From Oegoconia quadripuncta (lineage: Eukaryota; Arthropoda; Insecta; Lepidoptera; Autostichidae), in NCBI GenBank assembly GCA_949316235.1, contig OX438749.1:9380914-9444913 (forward strand): a stretch of DNA of 64,000 bases. The letters run 5' to 3'. Positions 15,001 to 20,971 of this stretch are shown here, piece after piece. The position numbers and the translations under genes were made by a program. Positions within the stretch are counted from its first letter, which is position 1, and every line of letters begins with the position of its first letter. The notes under the pieces are model-generated. The model was given only the letters and a program-made list of their open reading frames with translations. It had not been told where the DNA came from and ran no database searches.

Positions 15001-15574
15001 ACAGCCTCAAATGGCTTCGGTGCAATCGATGCCCATGCAACCTCCTGGGCAACAAATGTTTATGCCAGGTCAGCAAATACAAAACCAAGGTCAGACCGTT
15101 ACCCAAGGTCAGACGATGCCGCAAGGCCAGACAATGCCGCAAGCCCAGACAATGCCGCAAGGCCAGACAATGCCACAAGGCCAGTTACCGACTGGACAAC
15201 AGAGCCAACATATGACGCCCGTGCCGCAAATATCCAGTCATATCCCTGCGGGGGCGATTTCGCAACATTCTCAGCAGATGCCGCAAGCATCACAGATACA
15301 TGCTCCCATCCCACAGATGTCTGGCCAGGGATCACAAATGCAACAGATTCCTCAAGGGCAACAGATGCCACAGGGCCAAATGTCCCAAGGTCAGCAGATG
15401 TCCCAAAACGTGTCGGGGCAACCTATTAAAATACAATCACAGAATTTTACCAATGGTCCACCAGGCCCACAGCAGGGCCCGCCAGGCCAGCCAGGTCAAC
15501 AGTCCCAACAGGTTCAAACTCCGGTGAAATCTGAACACAACAATAATACAGCAGAACTTATAAATTTTGATTGA
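1..15574 (+). CDS. Hrs: Hrs/Hgs, ESCRT-0 subunit (5'-partial, 8 exons visible)
   Basis: Endosomal sorting protein that binds PI3P and ubiquitinated cargo and recruits ESCRT-I and clathrin. Exons by reading frame and GT-AG sites: 1-77 (cut by the window edge), 496-603, 6007-6166, 6863-7026, 9720-9853, 11958-12084, 13117-13314, 14036-15574; phases agree throughout, giving about 834 codons. Exons 1-2 encode the second half of a FYVE finger (CGQVFCQQC, then VCDACYD). Exon 3 has a ubiquitin-interacting motif ([17 protein letters not shown]). Exon 4 has a PTAP motif (6985-6996), the type of site that binds TSG101. Exons 5-7 give the conserved helical core ([18 protein letters not shown]) and a coiled coil. 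Exon 8 is a 512-residue Q/M/P-rich tail ending ELINFD, matching the C-terminal clathrin box of other Hrs proteins. The VHS domain and first FYVE half lie outside the window. Intron 2 (604-6006) contains LSM5 and TPX2. Confidence 0.95.
78..495 (+). other. Hrs intron 1
   Basis: AT-rich intron with GT and AG ends. About 290-380 holds a decayed match to the lepidopteran LINE 3' end ('ccagcagtggat...'). Nothing else recognised. Confidence 0.5.
968..1243 (-). mobile_element. 5S-rRNA-derived SINE, degraded, minus strand
   Basis: Reads on the minus strand as the same family as the copy at 8935-9210: the end 'actcgtcgcattcgctattcg' block, 'ccactagtggcattttaat', then the tail ending near 'ggcccagtg' and 'cagccttacatgtgc'. 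The 5S-like internal region is partly lost. It lies between Hrs exon 2 and LSM5. Confidence 0.6.
1389..1679 (-). CDS. LSM5: U6 snRNA-associated Sm-like protein LSm5
   Basis: A 96-residue Sm-fold protein, slightly longer than the roughly 91 residues usual for the family. LSm5 is a subunit of the nuclear Lsm2-8 ring that binds the 3' end of U6 snRNA and of the cytoplasmic Lsm1-7 ring that promotes mRNA decapping and decay. The sequence shows the diagnostic [16 protein letters not shown] start of Sm1, the loop [17 protein letters not shown], and Sm2 ([19 protein letters not shown]), all close to animal LSm5. It is a single exon. The start is the first ATG of the frame, preceded by AAA on the minus strand. 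A candidate poly(A) signal (AATAAA on the minus strand, 1374-1379) lies only about 10 bases past the stop, so the 3' UTR would be very short. The gene lies antisense inside Hrs intron 2 and is divergent from TPX2, 721 bp away. Confidence 0.96.
   Translation of the reverse strand: MTQTALPNPNTLLPLELVDKCIGSRIHIIMKNDKEMVGTLQGFDDFVNMLLDDVTEYESTPEGRKITKLDQILLNGNNIAMLVPGGEMPGDAYDGQ
1680..2400. promoter_or_regulatory. Divergent intergenic region between LSM5 and TPX2
   Basis: This 721-bp stretch separates two divergently transcribed nested genes and must hold both promoters. No TATA box is convincing. About 2030-2200 is a dispersed repeat: a similar block (gaggattcc..., tttttcctttgggcact) occurs at 59780-59960, and a short piece at about 41835-41865. 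Confidence 0.5.
2401..3849 (+). CDS. TPX2: TPX2-family microtubule/spindle assembly protein
   Basis: A 482-residue, highly basic protein encoded by one exon. TPX2 proteins bind microtubules and promote spindle assembly; in vertebrates they also activate Aurora A and are released from importin by Ran-GTP. The C-terminal 95 residues match the TPX2 C-terminal domain: [18 protein letters not shown] from about residue 391, a charged coiled coil, LVHHAKPIP, then [12 protein letters not shown]. The middle has repeated FKARP/FKAQPLP/FEARP modules spaced 50-130 residues apart, as in TPX2 central repeats. I do not recognise an Aurora-A binding N-terminus. The ATG at 2401 is chosen because it is the first in frame after a TAG at 2380-2382. 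Poly(A) signal AATAAA at 4077-4082. Sense-oriented inside Hrs intron 2. Lack of introns could reflect retroposition, but only this locus is visible. A mei-38-like divergent paralogue is the alternative name. Confidence 0.88.
   Translation: MAKNYVTSFRGENYFTPRGKLYIKDEPVTDEKFDDYNSLDYFNDNGYGAMRKSLSMNDIAALREDLANFDMQENKSGVFERYRRPTGGPQELSKTKFVSMAEAIYHYQRDTPGRFHSTRPQNFRPQGITGPSGLTVPQSPNLRCKGRSRPHHILSQKEKEEMEAEEIKKFKIKANPIPKSVIEGSKNLPEIPKKPITIPEPFNLTEVFKKSAESPEHFHFKARPAPRHILEKPHIPVKPPTQLTKPVSPKFHYKRANSVDKLNQANRPHTATPGIKSAKKTVQNVLQRLGPIRPVPFSFEKRDEEMKKRREEKIKKQLDEERKQASQFKAQPLPGAVMKRMRSVTVKGCSSTTSSENKENHVKFEARPPAVLYKEPFKPVLQPVQMIKSVPFSLTTEKRAVERERFDKLLKTKEEELEKLRQEKEKEQQEAEEKIKAELRAKLVHHAKPIPVAITNPFVPERSVAPLTVPETPKFVRRLKQN
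4077..4082 (+). promoter_or_regulatory. TPX2: Poly(A) signal of TPX2
   Basis: AATAAA 228 bases past the TPX2 stop, in an AT-rich 3' UTR with no other recognisable feature. Confidence 0.5.
4580..4790 (-). mobile_element. 5S-rRNA-derived SINE, minus strand
   Basis: Contains, reversed, the tail (tgggccatagcctcc..., ctgacacaaatctgcc) and the 5S-like part (gcgcgatcagtccttgggtgggtga) of the family seen at 8935-9210. Truncated at its 5' end. It lies downstream of TPX2 in Hrs intron 2. Confidence 0.65.
4881..4961. repeat. Imperfect 80-nt hairpin
   Basis: The outer arms CTGCACAGGTTT / AAACCTGTGCAG pair perfectly. After an asymmetric internal loop, the inner arms CAATACTGTATAACATA / TATGTTATACAGTATTG pair perfectly around a 6-nt loop. 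It lies in Hrs intron 2 about 800 bp past TPX2. It could be a small inverted-repeat element remnant or a hairpin RNA. Confidence 0.7.
4962..6006 (+). other. Rest of Hrs intron 2
   Basis: AT-rich DNA without a credible gene. Open frames near 5234-5530 have no protein-like composition. A poly-T/poly-A run lies at about 5500-5517. Confidence 0.4.
6290..6446. mobile_element. Fragment of an inverted-repeat (MITE-like) element
   Basis: The block 'gcactcgagaagcct...aataatacctatatagctttgatgggggttattt...' closely matches the interior of the element at 50550-50871, but the ends with long inverted repeats are missing here. It lies in Hrs intron 3, directly before a SINE. Confidence 0.6.
6447..6665 (+). 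mobile_element. tRNA-derived SINE
   Basis: Starts GACGACCGATTGGTGTAGTG, followed by a B-box-like 'ctgcgggttcgatttccgc' and the family body ('tgaatacgaacatttattcccgagtcatggatgtttata'). Related copies are at 31711, 41045, 53165 and (reversed) 55375. Confidence 0.75.
7190..7400 (+). repeat. Dispersed lepidopteran repeat
   Basis: The text 'aatactataaatgcgaagtttg...gttgaaatttggtatctgggtagaacataccctgg...' is of the same kind as the repeat at 8670-8900 ('cgcggcttcgcctgcg...catccaaatccgttcatctgtttcgcc'). It is typical of abundant non-autonomous repeats in moths and butterflies. The exact class is uncertain. Confidence 0.5.
7435..7810 (+). other. GC-rich block with an unrecognised open frame
   Basis: Unlike the AT-rich intron around it, this stretch is GC-rich and keeps a frame open for 145 codons (7372-7809), with arginine- and glycine-rich residues. 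Two short related segments are visible ('cgccgctcgaggaactcg' near 7610 and 'cgccgtgcggggaactcgg' near 7669). I do not recognise the product. It is flanked by dispersed repeats, which suggests a mobile-element fragment. Confidence 0.3.
8245..8508 (-). mobile_element. tRNA-derived SINE, minus strand
   Basis: On the minus strand it begins with a tRNA-like head (GTTTAGTGTAATGGTTAGC, then GGTTGCGGGTTCGAATCCCG), followed by the body shared with the copy at 53895-54130. The tRNA-like part lacks a proper acceptor stem, so it is not a tRNA gene. Confidence 0.8.
8670..8900. repeat. Dispersed lepidopteran repeat
   Basis: Holds 'gcccgcggcttcgcctgcgtgg', 'ttatcccgcggg' and 'catccaaatccgttcatctg', ending 'ataatattagttagat'. 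A piece reads reversed at about 8150-8235 ('cgcgggataaac...ggcgaagtcgcgggcgggg'). Confidence 0.6.
8935..9210 (+). mobile_element. 5S-rRNA-derived SINE (best copy)
   Basis: The head resembles the 5S rRNA internal promoter: 'gcgaagttaagcaatgtctgg', 'gtcagtccttggatggg', 'gtaacc', equivalent to box A, intermediate element and box C. A body follows ('cactagtggcattttaat...cactgggcccgcgtggttg...ctctcccagtgag'). Other copies are at 968, 4580, 32190 and 53420. Confidence 0.8.
9854..11957 (+). other. Hrs intron 5
   Basis: Contains a dispersed repeat at about 10150-10380 ('gacctttatcccaaacggggtggtcagagatatcccaaa...') and another at about 10460-10580 ('gaaccaacccgtctcttcccg...aaaggcgactaaggg...gggctcaccccc'). 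The second is also at 42880-43000 and 58350-58465. A tRNA-like SINE at about 11205-11482 follows. The remainder shows no gene. Confidence 0.5.
11205..11482 (+). mobile_element. SINE of the 'ggaggtcgc...ggttcgattcccagc' family, degraded
   Basis: Shares its whole layout with the copies at 16260-16560 and 43007-43335: B-box-like 'gaggtcgccggttcgattcccagc', 'gtacatg', 'ttggttggtggtagagcat', 'cttcggcctcatctacacttaatatt', 'tgtgattgaggtc' and 'aacccgttgtgcataaa'. Confidence 0.7.
12085..13116 (+). other. Hrs intron 6, no recognised content
   Basis: AT-rich DNA with clean GT and AG ends. I see no gene or repeat that I can name. Confidence 0.4.
13195..13800 (+). repeat. 151-bp tandem array of decayed copies of Hrs exon 7
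   Basis: Copy 1 is the 3' two-thirds of the real exon plus its donor (ends 13314). Copies 2 and 3 follow at exactly 151-bp steps: the exon-end equivalents are at 13465 and 13616. A more diverged fourth ends at 13762. Each copy includes about 30 bp of intron. Copies 2 and 3 carry an AAG-to-TAG change inside the frame and lack an acceptor, so they should not be spliced in. Copy 2 has lost the donor (CAG|CT); copies 3 and 4 keep CAG|GTGA. Confidence 0.92.
15092..15181 (+). repeat. Hrs: 18-bp coding repeat in the Hrs tail
   Basis: Five head-to-tail units of the form CAGACAATGCCGCAAGGC, encoding QTMPQG with small variations. They lie inside the Q/M-rich low-complexity domain and would be prone to length change between individuals. 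Confidence 0.9.
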
Positions 15575-16218
15575 AAAAATGTACTGCTTAAATTAACTAT
15601 TACGGAGAGATCTATTTAAATGACTGGTAAGATTGCTCTATGGTATGTAACTAAAACTATATGCAATCATTTGTGCACCTCTTTATAATAATATCGAATG
15701 AATAAGCTGCTAACAATGTTGACCTGTATAACTTATACATTTTTGAGAGTAATATTAATTAGTTTTAGGTTTTCTGGTTATATTATGATGGGGTAGTTAA
15801 CGTCAAAATCACATTATACTCATATATAGGTTACAATTTTGATCTTGGAATTGAAAAAAGAAATTACTTGATCATCTCTGGTCATCATCATTTGTGAGAG
15901 ACGACGATTTTTGTATAATAGGTTTTGGCGCGTCGGCTCTTTGAATGTTTAGGATAACGTGGAGGTCAAAATTGGGCATCTTTCATTTTTATATTTTATG
16001 TTATTGAGTTCATTTTTACTTAGTTTTAATTTTTATTAGATGATCTATGGCCTTGTAATCTATGTAAATGTGCATACATGTAAAAATGCTTCTTTTTCAT
16101 AGCTTATTTAGAGAATAATATAAAGGATAGAAATTCAAATATTTTTGTTTATTTTTTCATTGCTGATTATTGTTTTGTTACATTTACAATAAGTTAATAT
16201 TTTATTATGTATAATATA

Positions 16219-16224
16219 AATAAA
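16219..16224 (+). promoter_or_regulatory. Hrs: Poly(A) signal of Hrs
   Basis: AATAAA about 645 bases after the Hrs stop. The AT-rich stretch 15575-16240 is the likely 3' UTR; a dispersed SINE begins just after it. Confidence 0.5.
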
Positions 16225-16259
16225 AGTATAAACATTCTAATGCGTTTTATTTAAGTTGT

Positions 16260-16560
16260 TGTAGGTCCGTGTAGGTCCATTTACGTAAACAACATTGGGT
16301 TTACGATTCGGAGGTCGCGGGCTCGATCCCCAGCCGGGTACATGTTTAAGTACTCGGTTTGGTTGGTGGTAGGACATCCTGGCTAGCTATCACCATCTTA
16401 TCTCAATCTGCCGCCAAGCAGCAATGTTAATAGCATTGTTGTGTTCCGGTTGTCAGAGGTAAGGTAGCCAGTCCCCCAAATGTTCCACCTTCGACCTCAT
16501 CTTCACTTAACATCAGGTGTGATTGAGGCACAGATTACCCCCAATAGATACCGCATACAG
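16260..16560 (+). mobile_element. tRNA-like SINE ('gaggtcgcgggctcgatcccc' family)
   Basis: Head 'gggtttacgattcggaggtcgcgggctcgatccccagc', then 'tactcggtttggttggtggtagg', 'gccgccaagcagcaatgttaatagcattg' and the tail 'cacttaacatcaggtgtgattgagg'. Relatives are at 11205, 43007, 46655, 47410 (reversed), 52280 (reversed), 25188 (reversed) and 54160. Confidence 0.8.
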
Positions 16561-16712
16561 GGCCTACGGCGCGCGCCACTCATCTATGATTTTGCACTGA
16601 TGTAAATAATTACTTGATTAAGCCACTTCAGTACCGACCAAGTATGGGATCTGTGTGCACGTAATTTTAAATAACTTTCTTACGTATTTTTTGAGCTTTG
16701 AATTACTGAAAA

Positions 16713-16792
16713 ATGTCAACCTGTGTCATAAAATGGTGTGGAAAGAACTCGAGGACGTCCAGCTTCAAGAAGGATAACATTACTTTCCATCG
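16713..16792 (+). CDS. Orphan first exon of a THAP-domain protein
   Basis: ATG opens a 26-codon exon, MSTCVIKWCGKN then SFKKDNITFHR, ending in phase 2 at a good donor (CG|GTAAGT). The C-x4-C spacing, the N shortly after it and the closing F-H-R are the start of a THAP zinc finger, a DNA-binding domain found in P-element transposases and derived host proteins. The exon-intron junction is at the same place and phase as in the P-like elements at 19061 and 20085. I could not find the next exon (expected to start with a [RS]-F-P-K-like motif) before ATR. It may be a remnant of a P-like element or the first exon of a host gene with a distant second exon. Confidence 0.55.
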
Positions 16793-17186
16793 GTAAGTAA
16801 AATTATTATTTATTTTATATTTCGCGGAGATCGAGTTATAATGGACATAAAACGGTTGCAGATGAAAAATTTTAGCTCGCGTTGATGTCTTTCTTGAATG
16901 ATCCCTTTCTCTCATTACTATAATTACTATGTTCATCTCTTTTTGTCATTGGCGCGTGTAACGCTAGTGTAGTAAGTCGGATGGGTCTGATCGCTATCGA
17001 TATTCTACTTGTAAAATAAATTAAGGCTAGGATGAAAGTGGTCGATCGAAAGTATTTCAAGCTTTTATTTAGTTTCATTCACCTATCCCGGTGGTGTCTG
17101 TCTGTGTTATATAAAATCATACAAGTTACATTTGATACATTTCCTGGTATTCGATTGAGTTAGAACTTGGTATATAGGTACATATA

Positions 17187-17443
17187 CAGCCTGTTTCATA
17201 TCCCATAATGCCGAAAGGGGATGATTCTACCCATCAATATGAACAACTTTTATTACGGGACCATCGAATTCGCGAAAAAAAAATTAGCTGTTGCATACAT
17301 TTTTGTCGAGTAGGTATGAACTTTTTCTATGGAACAGTAGATTTTTTTTCGCGAATTCGAAGTTGGTCCCATAGTAAAAGTTGTTCATATTGATGGGTAG
17401 AATCATCCCCTTTCGGCATTAGGGGGACCTAGGAAACAGGCTG
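17187..17443. mobile_element. 257-bp long-hairpin MITE with TA duplication
   Basis: Two arms of about 95 bp are inverted copies of each other (outer CAGCCTGTTTC / GAAACAGGCTG; inner to 'ttcgcgaattcg'), joined by a roughly 60-bp loop. TA is present on both sides (17185-17186 and 17444-17445). Small inverted deletions separate the arms near the outer end. No coding capacity. Structure and TA fit a Tc1/mariner-type MITE. Confidence 0.8.
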
Positions 17444-17548
17444 TAGAATAGAATGTAATAATAGAAAGCGATGACAATGTTATTGCATTGTCAATTGTGT
17501 CAGCAACATGATGCTGTTCCCAGAATTGTCTCCGTTAATAGACCTCGA

Positions 17549-17723
17549 CACGCCAGCGATTTGATCTTTGAGGTCACTTTTCGTGTTCATGTATTAATTG
17601 TATGATTTTTTTACGCCAATTTTGTTTTGGGTGTTCACGTACTTAGTCGAACGTGGTGAAAATAAAATCGTACGATTAATACATGAACACGGAAAGTGAC
17701 CTCAAAGATCAAGTCGCTGGCGT
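17549..17723. mobile_element. Second long-hairpin element
   Basis: Arms of about 63 bp pair with few mismatches (CGCCAGCGATTTGATCTTTG against CAAAGATCAAGTCGCTGGCG; AATACATGAAC pairing further in), around a roughly 48-bp centre. It lies only about 100 bp from the hairpin at 17187 but shares no sequence with it. No clear target duplication was seen. Confidence 0.7.
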
Positions 17724-19052
17724 CCCCCCATCAAAATGTTTAATTAATTATTAGGCCACAAACTAAACGACAACTGACAGCAAACGGCGGCGGTGGCGGT
17801 CTAATGCTAGGTTTATTGTTCTCGACGAGTGGGTAGATCGCGCAACTGTCATCGCTACCATCGAGAATAGTTACATATAAAATGCATTCGATCAAATCGC
17901 GGGCGCCGACTTCCTCGTCATCGCCGCCACTATCGCTTCCCTACCTGCTGTCGGTTGTCCAGTTTGTGGCCTTAAGGCTCGTTCAGGGAAACGGGGCAAT
18001 GCACAACGCGTGGAGCCACGCGTCGCCCAGTCAAATTAAACCTAATGCTATTATATGTGAGCGTTCATGAGCTGGTCGCTCGCTACGTGCGATATGAACC
18101 CTCTCATAGTATAGCATTTGTTTTATTTGCCCCGCGTCTCCCTGAATTATCCCAAAGAATGAATTCGCACGAATGTATGAATTTGCGAGTCGACGCTCGG
18201 TCTCATTTCGCACCGTCCTCTGTGACACTCGATCTTTTAGACTCTACGCCTATGTGAATAGATTCTATAATTTTAAAACATTGACGCACGAAATAGCGCT
18301 CAGTGTGAATTCGACCCCAAATCGACCCTATCCTTTTATAATATACTTAATCGTGTAAAAAAATATCGACATTTTTTATTACACAGTCACATCACTACGG
18401 AGTAGTGTAACCTTGACATAGCCAATCACGTCGCATTTGTTTCGTCTCCCGCAACCGGCACCTACCGCCTAAAATGGTCACTTCATGCAAGTACAAATTG
18501 TCCATCATGCGGAATCTATTGGGGGTAATCTGTGGATTGAGGTCAAGTACGAATCCGTCGTGCATAAAAAAAAAAGGTTCCTGAATATTTCTTTATATTT
18601 CAAGTAATCAAGTTAGAGCGGAGTTAGCTTGTAATAGTGAAGCTGTAGCTGGTTTCGCCAAAGTACTACATTTAAAATTAAGTTAATTGGTCGTGGTCGC
18701 AATTTTCGAAGTTGTATGAATTAGACTAATGCTATATGCGAGCGTGTCTCGCCATGACCGTCTGTATGTCGCAGGACTATATTGTCGCTGTATACATAAT
18801 GTGTATACGAAGGTGAAATTTGGACATAGACATGAATACAGATTTCGAGTTTGTGATGATGGTATGGCGGCCGTGCCTCCAGATGACCCACACCAAACCC
18901 TCCCCCCTAGCCTTTTTATGTTCCATTGAAGTAAAAATTCTACAGACAGGATTCACCTATCGTAGAACTACAAAAACAACCCTTTTGTAGGAGGGTTAGG
19001 CCTTTCCAAAGCGACCTTCGGTTGGTTGGTAATCCTGACTTGGTATTCGTCT
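17724..19052. other. Intergenic DNA between the hairpin elements and the first P-like copy
   Basis: Moderately GC-rich at 17880-18260, with overlapping short frames on both strands that look non-coding. A tail of the 'ggaggtcgc' SINE family lies at about 18515-18570. Segments at 18050 and 18730 share 'aatgctat(t)atatg(t/c)gagcg', so they may be parts of one dispersed repeat. No gene supported. Confidence 0.35.
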
Positions 19053-19475
19053 GTACATATCATGGACTTATTATTTAAACAGGACTGAGTACTCGCCGCT
19101 GAAAAACGAGCCGAGCAGGATGTGTAACGTAGAGGCCGTTTGTCTCTGTCTAACAGGGTGACCACAATATATTTGTTACTTGGGACAAATGTTGTAATAA
19201 AATATTTGTCAAAAAACTTTGGCGTTTTGACATTAGCCGGCGTGAGCCATTTATTTCGCATTTCTTCATTTTTTGGGAAACTGCAATAATAGTACAACAG
19301 TCAGGACCCTAATCAATCACACATATTTCACATATTTCGACTCATTTTAAGAATTCATGGGCATCCTACTTCTTTGATTTACAAAAATATTATTTTTAGC
19401 TTACCTGTGGAAAGATATGTTGCAACCACCATAGGATTCACTTGGGCAAGTATAAACGCAACACTTTTTCACCAT
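18968..19475 (-). CDS. THAP-domain fragment inside P-like copy 1, with read-through end
   Basis: Mirror of the copy 2 gene: exon 1 at 19475-19405 and exon 2 from 19280. One base difference in the terminal repeat removes the TAA used in copy 2. The frame therefore runs out of the element through the repeat into flanking DNA and stops at 18968, adding about 25 element-external residues. The coding value of this tail is doubtful. Confidence 0.45.
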
Positions 19476-19939
19476 TTTACTCCTTTTACTTGTTATAATA
19501 TAACAAATACTTTAAAAAACTTTTAATGCAAAGAAAATTCAAAATCACACCGAACCGCCATGACATGACATGCTTTTCAGGGTTACCATAAAAATAACAA
19601 AATCGAAATAAAAATGTATGTTTTCTGTTTGATTTAAGAATATATGAAAAGAAATGAATGCGAATGTTATTTGTTTATTTATAATTGTTAAAGTAACATA
19701 AAAATATAAGTGTTTCAATGGAATTTTTGAGTAGCCAAAACTGTTGATCATAATCATTTTTTTTGCTGGCAAGATGTAAGAACGAGACACACGGCCTCCG
19801 TTATTTCTATCTCTCTCGGCTCGGATTTGCCTTTGTGTATGGTGCATCCAATTTAATACCTTATTGCGTTGACATAGTGATCATTTTCCTAAATGATTCT
19901 TTTGATAGTTATCAGTCCTGTTTAAATAATAAGTCCATG
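19061..19939 (-). mobile_element. P-superfamily-like element, copy 1 (879 bp, minus orientation)
   Basis: Begins CATGGACTTATTATT and ends with its reverse complement (inverted repeats of about 27 bp). It is flanked by a perfect 8-bp duplication GTACATAT (19053-19060 and 19940-19947). P elements also have short inverted repeats beginning CA, 8-bp duplications and a THAP domain. Read on the minus strand it carries the THAP first exon (about 19475-19405), an intron and a second exon (from 19280). Nothing encoding the catalytic part of a transposase is present, so it is non-autonomous. It is nearly identical to copy 2, indicating recent activity. Confidence 0.88.
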
Positions 19940-20084
19940 GTACATATGTTAAATTTTTCAACAAGTCTATACCGCGATTTAAAACCGTACAGCGACATCT
20001 AGCGACAAACGCCGTAAACCGCGCGTTCATAAACAACGGCTGCAACCACTTGAGCAATATTTTTTTATATACGTGGGGTTCACG

Positions 20085-20963
20085 CATGGACTTATTATTT
20101 AAACAGGACTGATAACTATCAAAAGAATCATTTAGGAAAATGATCACTATGTCAACGCAATAAGGTATTAAATTGGATGCACCATACACAAAGGCAAATC
20201 CGAGCCGAGAGAGATAGAAATAACGGAGGCCGTGTGTCTCGTTCTTACATCTTGCCAGCAAAAAAAATGATTATGATCAACAGTTTTGGCTACTCAAAAA
20301 TTCCATTGAAACACTTATATTTTTATGTTACTTTAACAATTATAAATAAACAAATAACATTCGCATTCATTTCTTTTCATATATTCTTAAATCAAACAGA
20401 AAACATACATTTTTATTTCGATTTTGTTATTTTTATGGTAACCCTGAAAAGCATGTCATGTCATGGCGGTTCGGTGTGATTTTGAATTTTCTTTGCATTA
20501 AAAGTTTTTTAAAGTATTTGTTATATTATAACAAGTAAAAGGAGTAAAATGGTGAAAAAGTGTTGCGTTTATACTTGCCCAAGTGAATCCTATGGTGGTT
20601 GCAACATATCTTTCCACAGGTAAGCTAAAAATAATATTTTTGTAAATCAAAGAAGTAGGATGCCCATGAATTCTTGAAATGAGTCGAAATATGTGAAATA
20701 TGTGTGATTGATTAGGGTCCTGACTGTTGTACTATTATTGCAGTTTCCCAAAAAATGAAGAAATGCGAAATAAATGGCTCACGCCGGCTAATGTCAAAAC
20801 GCCAAAGTTTTTTGACAAATATCTTATTACAACATTTGTCCCAAGTAACAAATATATTGTGGTCACCCTGTTAGACAGAGACAAACGGCCTCTACGTTAC
20901 ACATCCTGCTCGGCTCGTTTTTCAGCGGCGAGTACTCAGTCCTGTTAAAATAATAAGTCCATG
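20085..20963 (+). mobile_element. P-superfamily-like element, copy 2 (879 bp, plus orientation)
   Basis: Same length and sequence as copy 1 apart from a few substitutions, but inverted. Its own perfect 8-bp duplication GGTTCACG lies at 20077-20084 and 20964-20971. The two copies are separated by 145 bp (19940-20084) and mirror each other around 20012. Different duplications show two independent insertions rather than one palindrome. Confidence 0.9.
20549..20948 (+). CDS. Truncated THAP-domain protein inside P-like copy 2
   Basis: Exon 20549-20619 (MVKKCCVYTCPSESYGGCNISFH...) and exon 20744-20948 (...SFPKNEEMRNKWLTPANV...) join in phase 2 across a GT-AG intron. The result is a 91-residue protein ending at a TAA inside the terminal repeat. 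It shows C-x4-C, the FHSFPK core and the tryptophan of a THAP finger. I see no convincing C-x2-H second half, so zinc binding may be lost. In the full-length parent element this would be the transposase N-terminus. Copy 1 contains the same exons in reverse (19475-19405, then 19280 leftwards). Confidence 0.65.
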
Positions 20964-20971
20964 GGTTCACG

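Noticed and set aside
14891..15178. Minus-strand frames opposite the Hrs tail
   Set aside because: They are shadows of the low-complexity Q/M/P repeat coding on the plus strand.
19061..20963. Single 1.9-kb palindrome or foldback element
   Set aside because: Each half has its own complete inverted ends and its own, different, perfect 8-bp target duplication, so it is two insertions.
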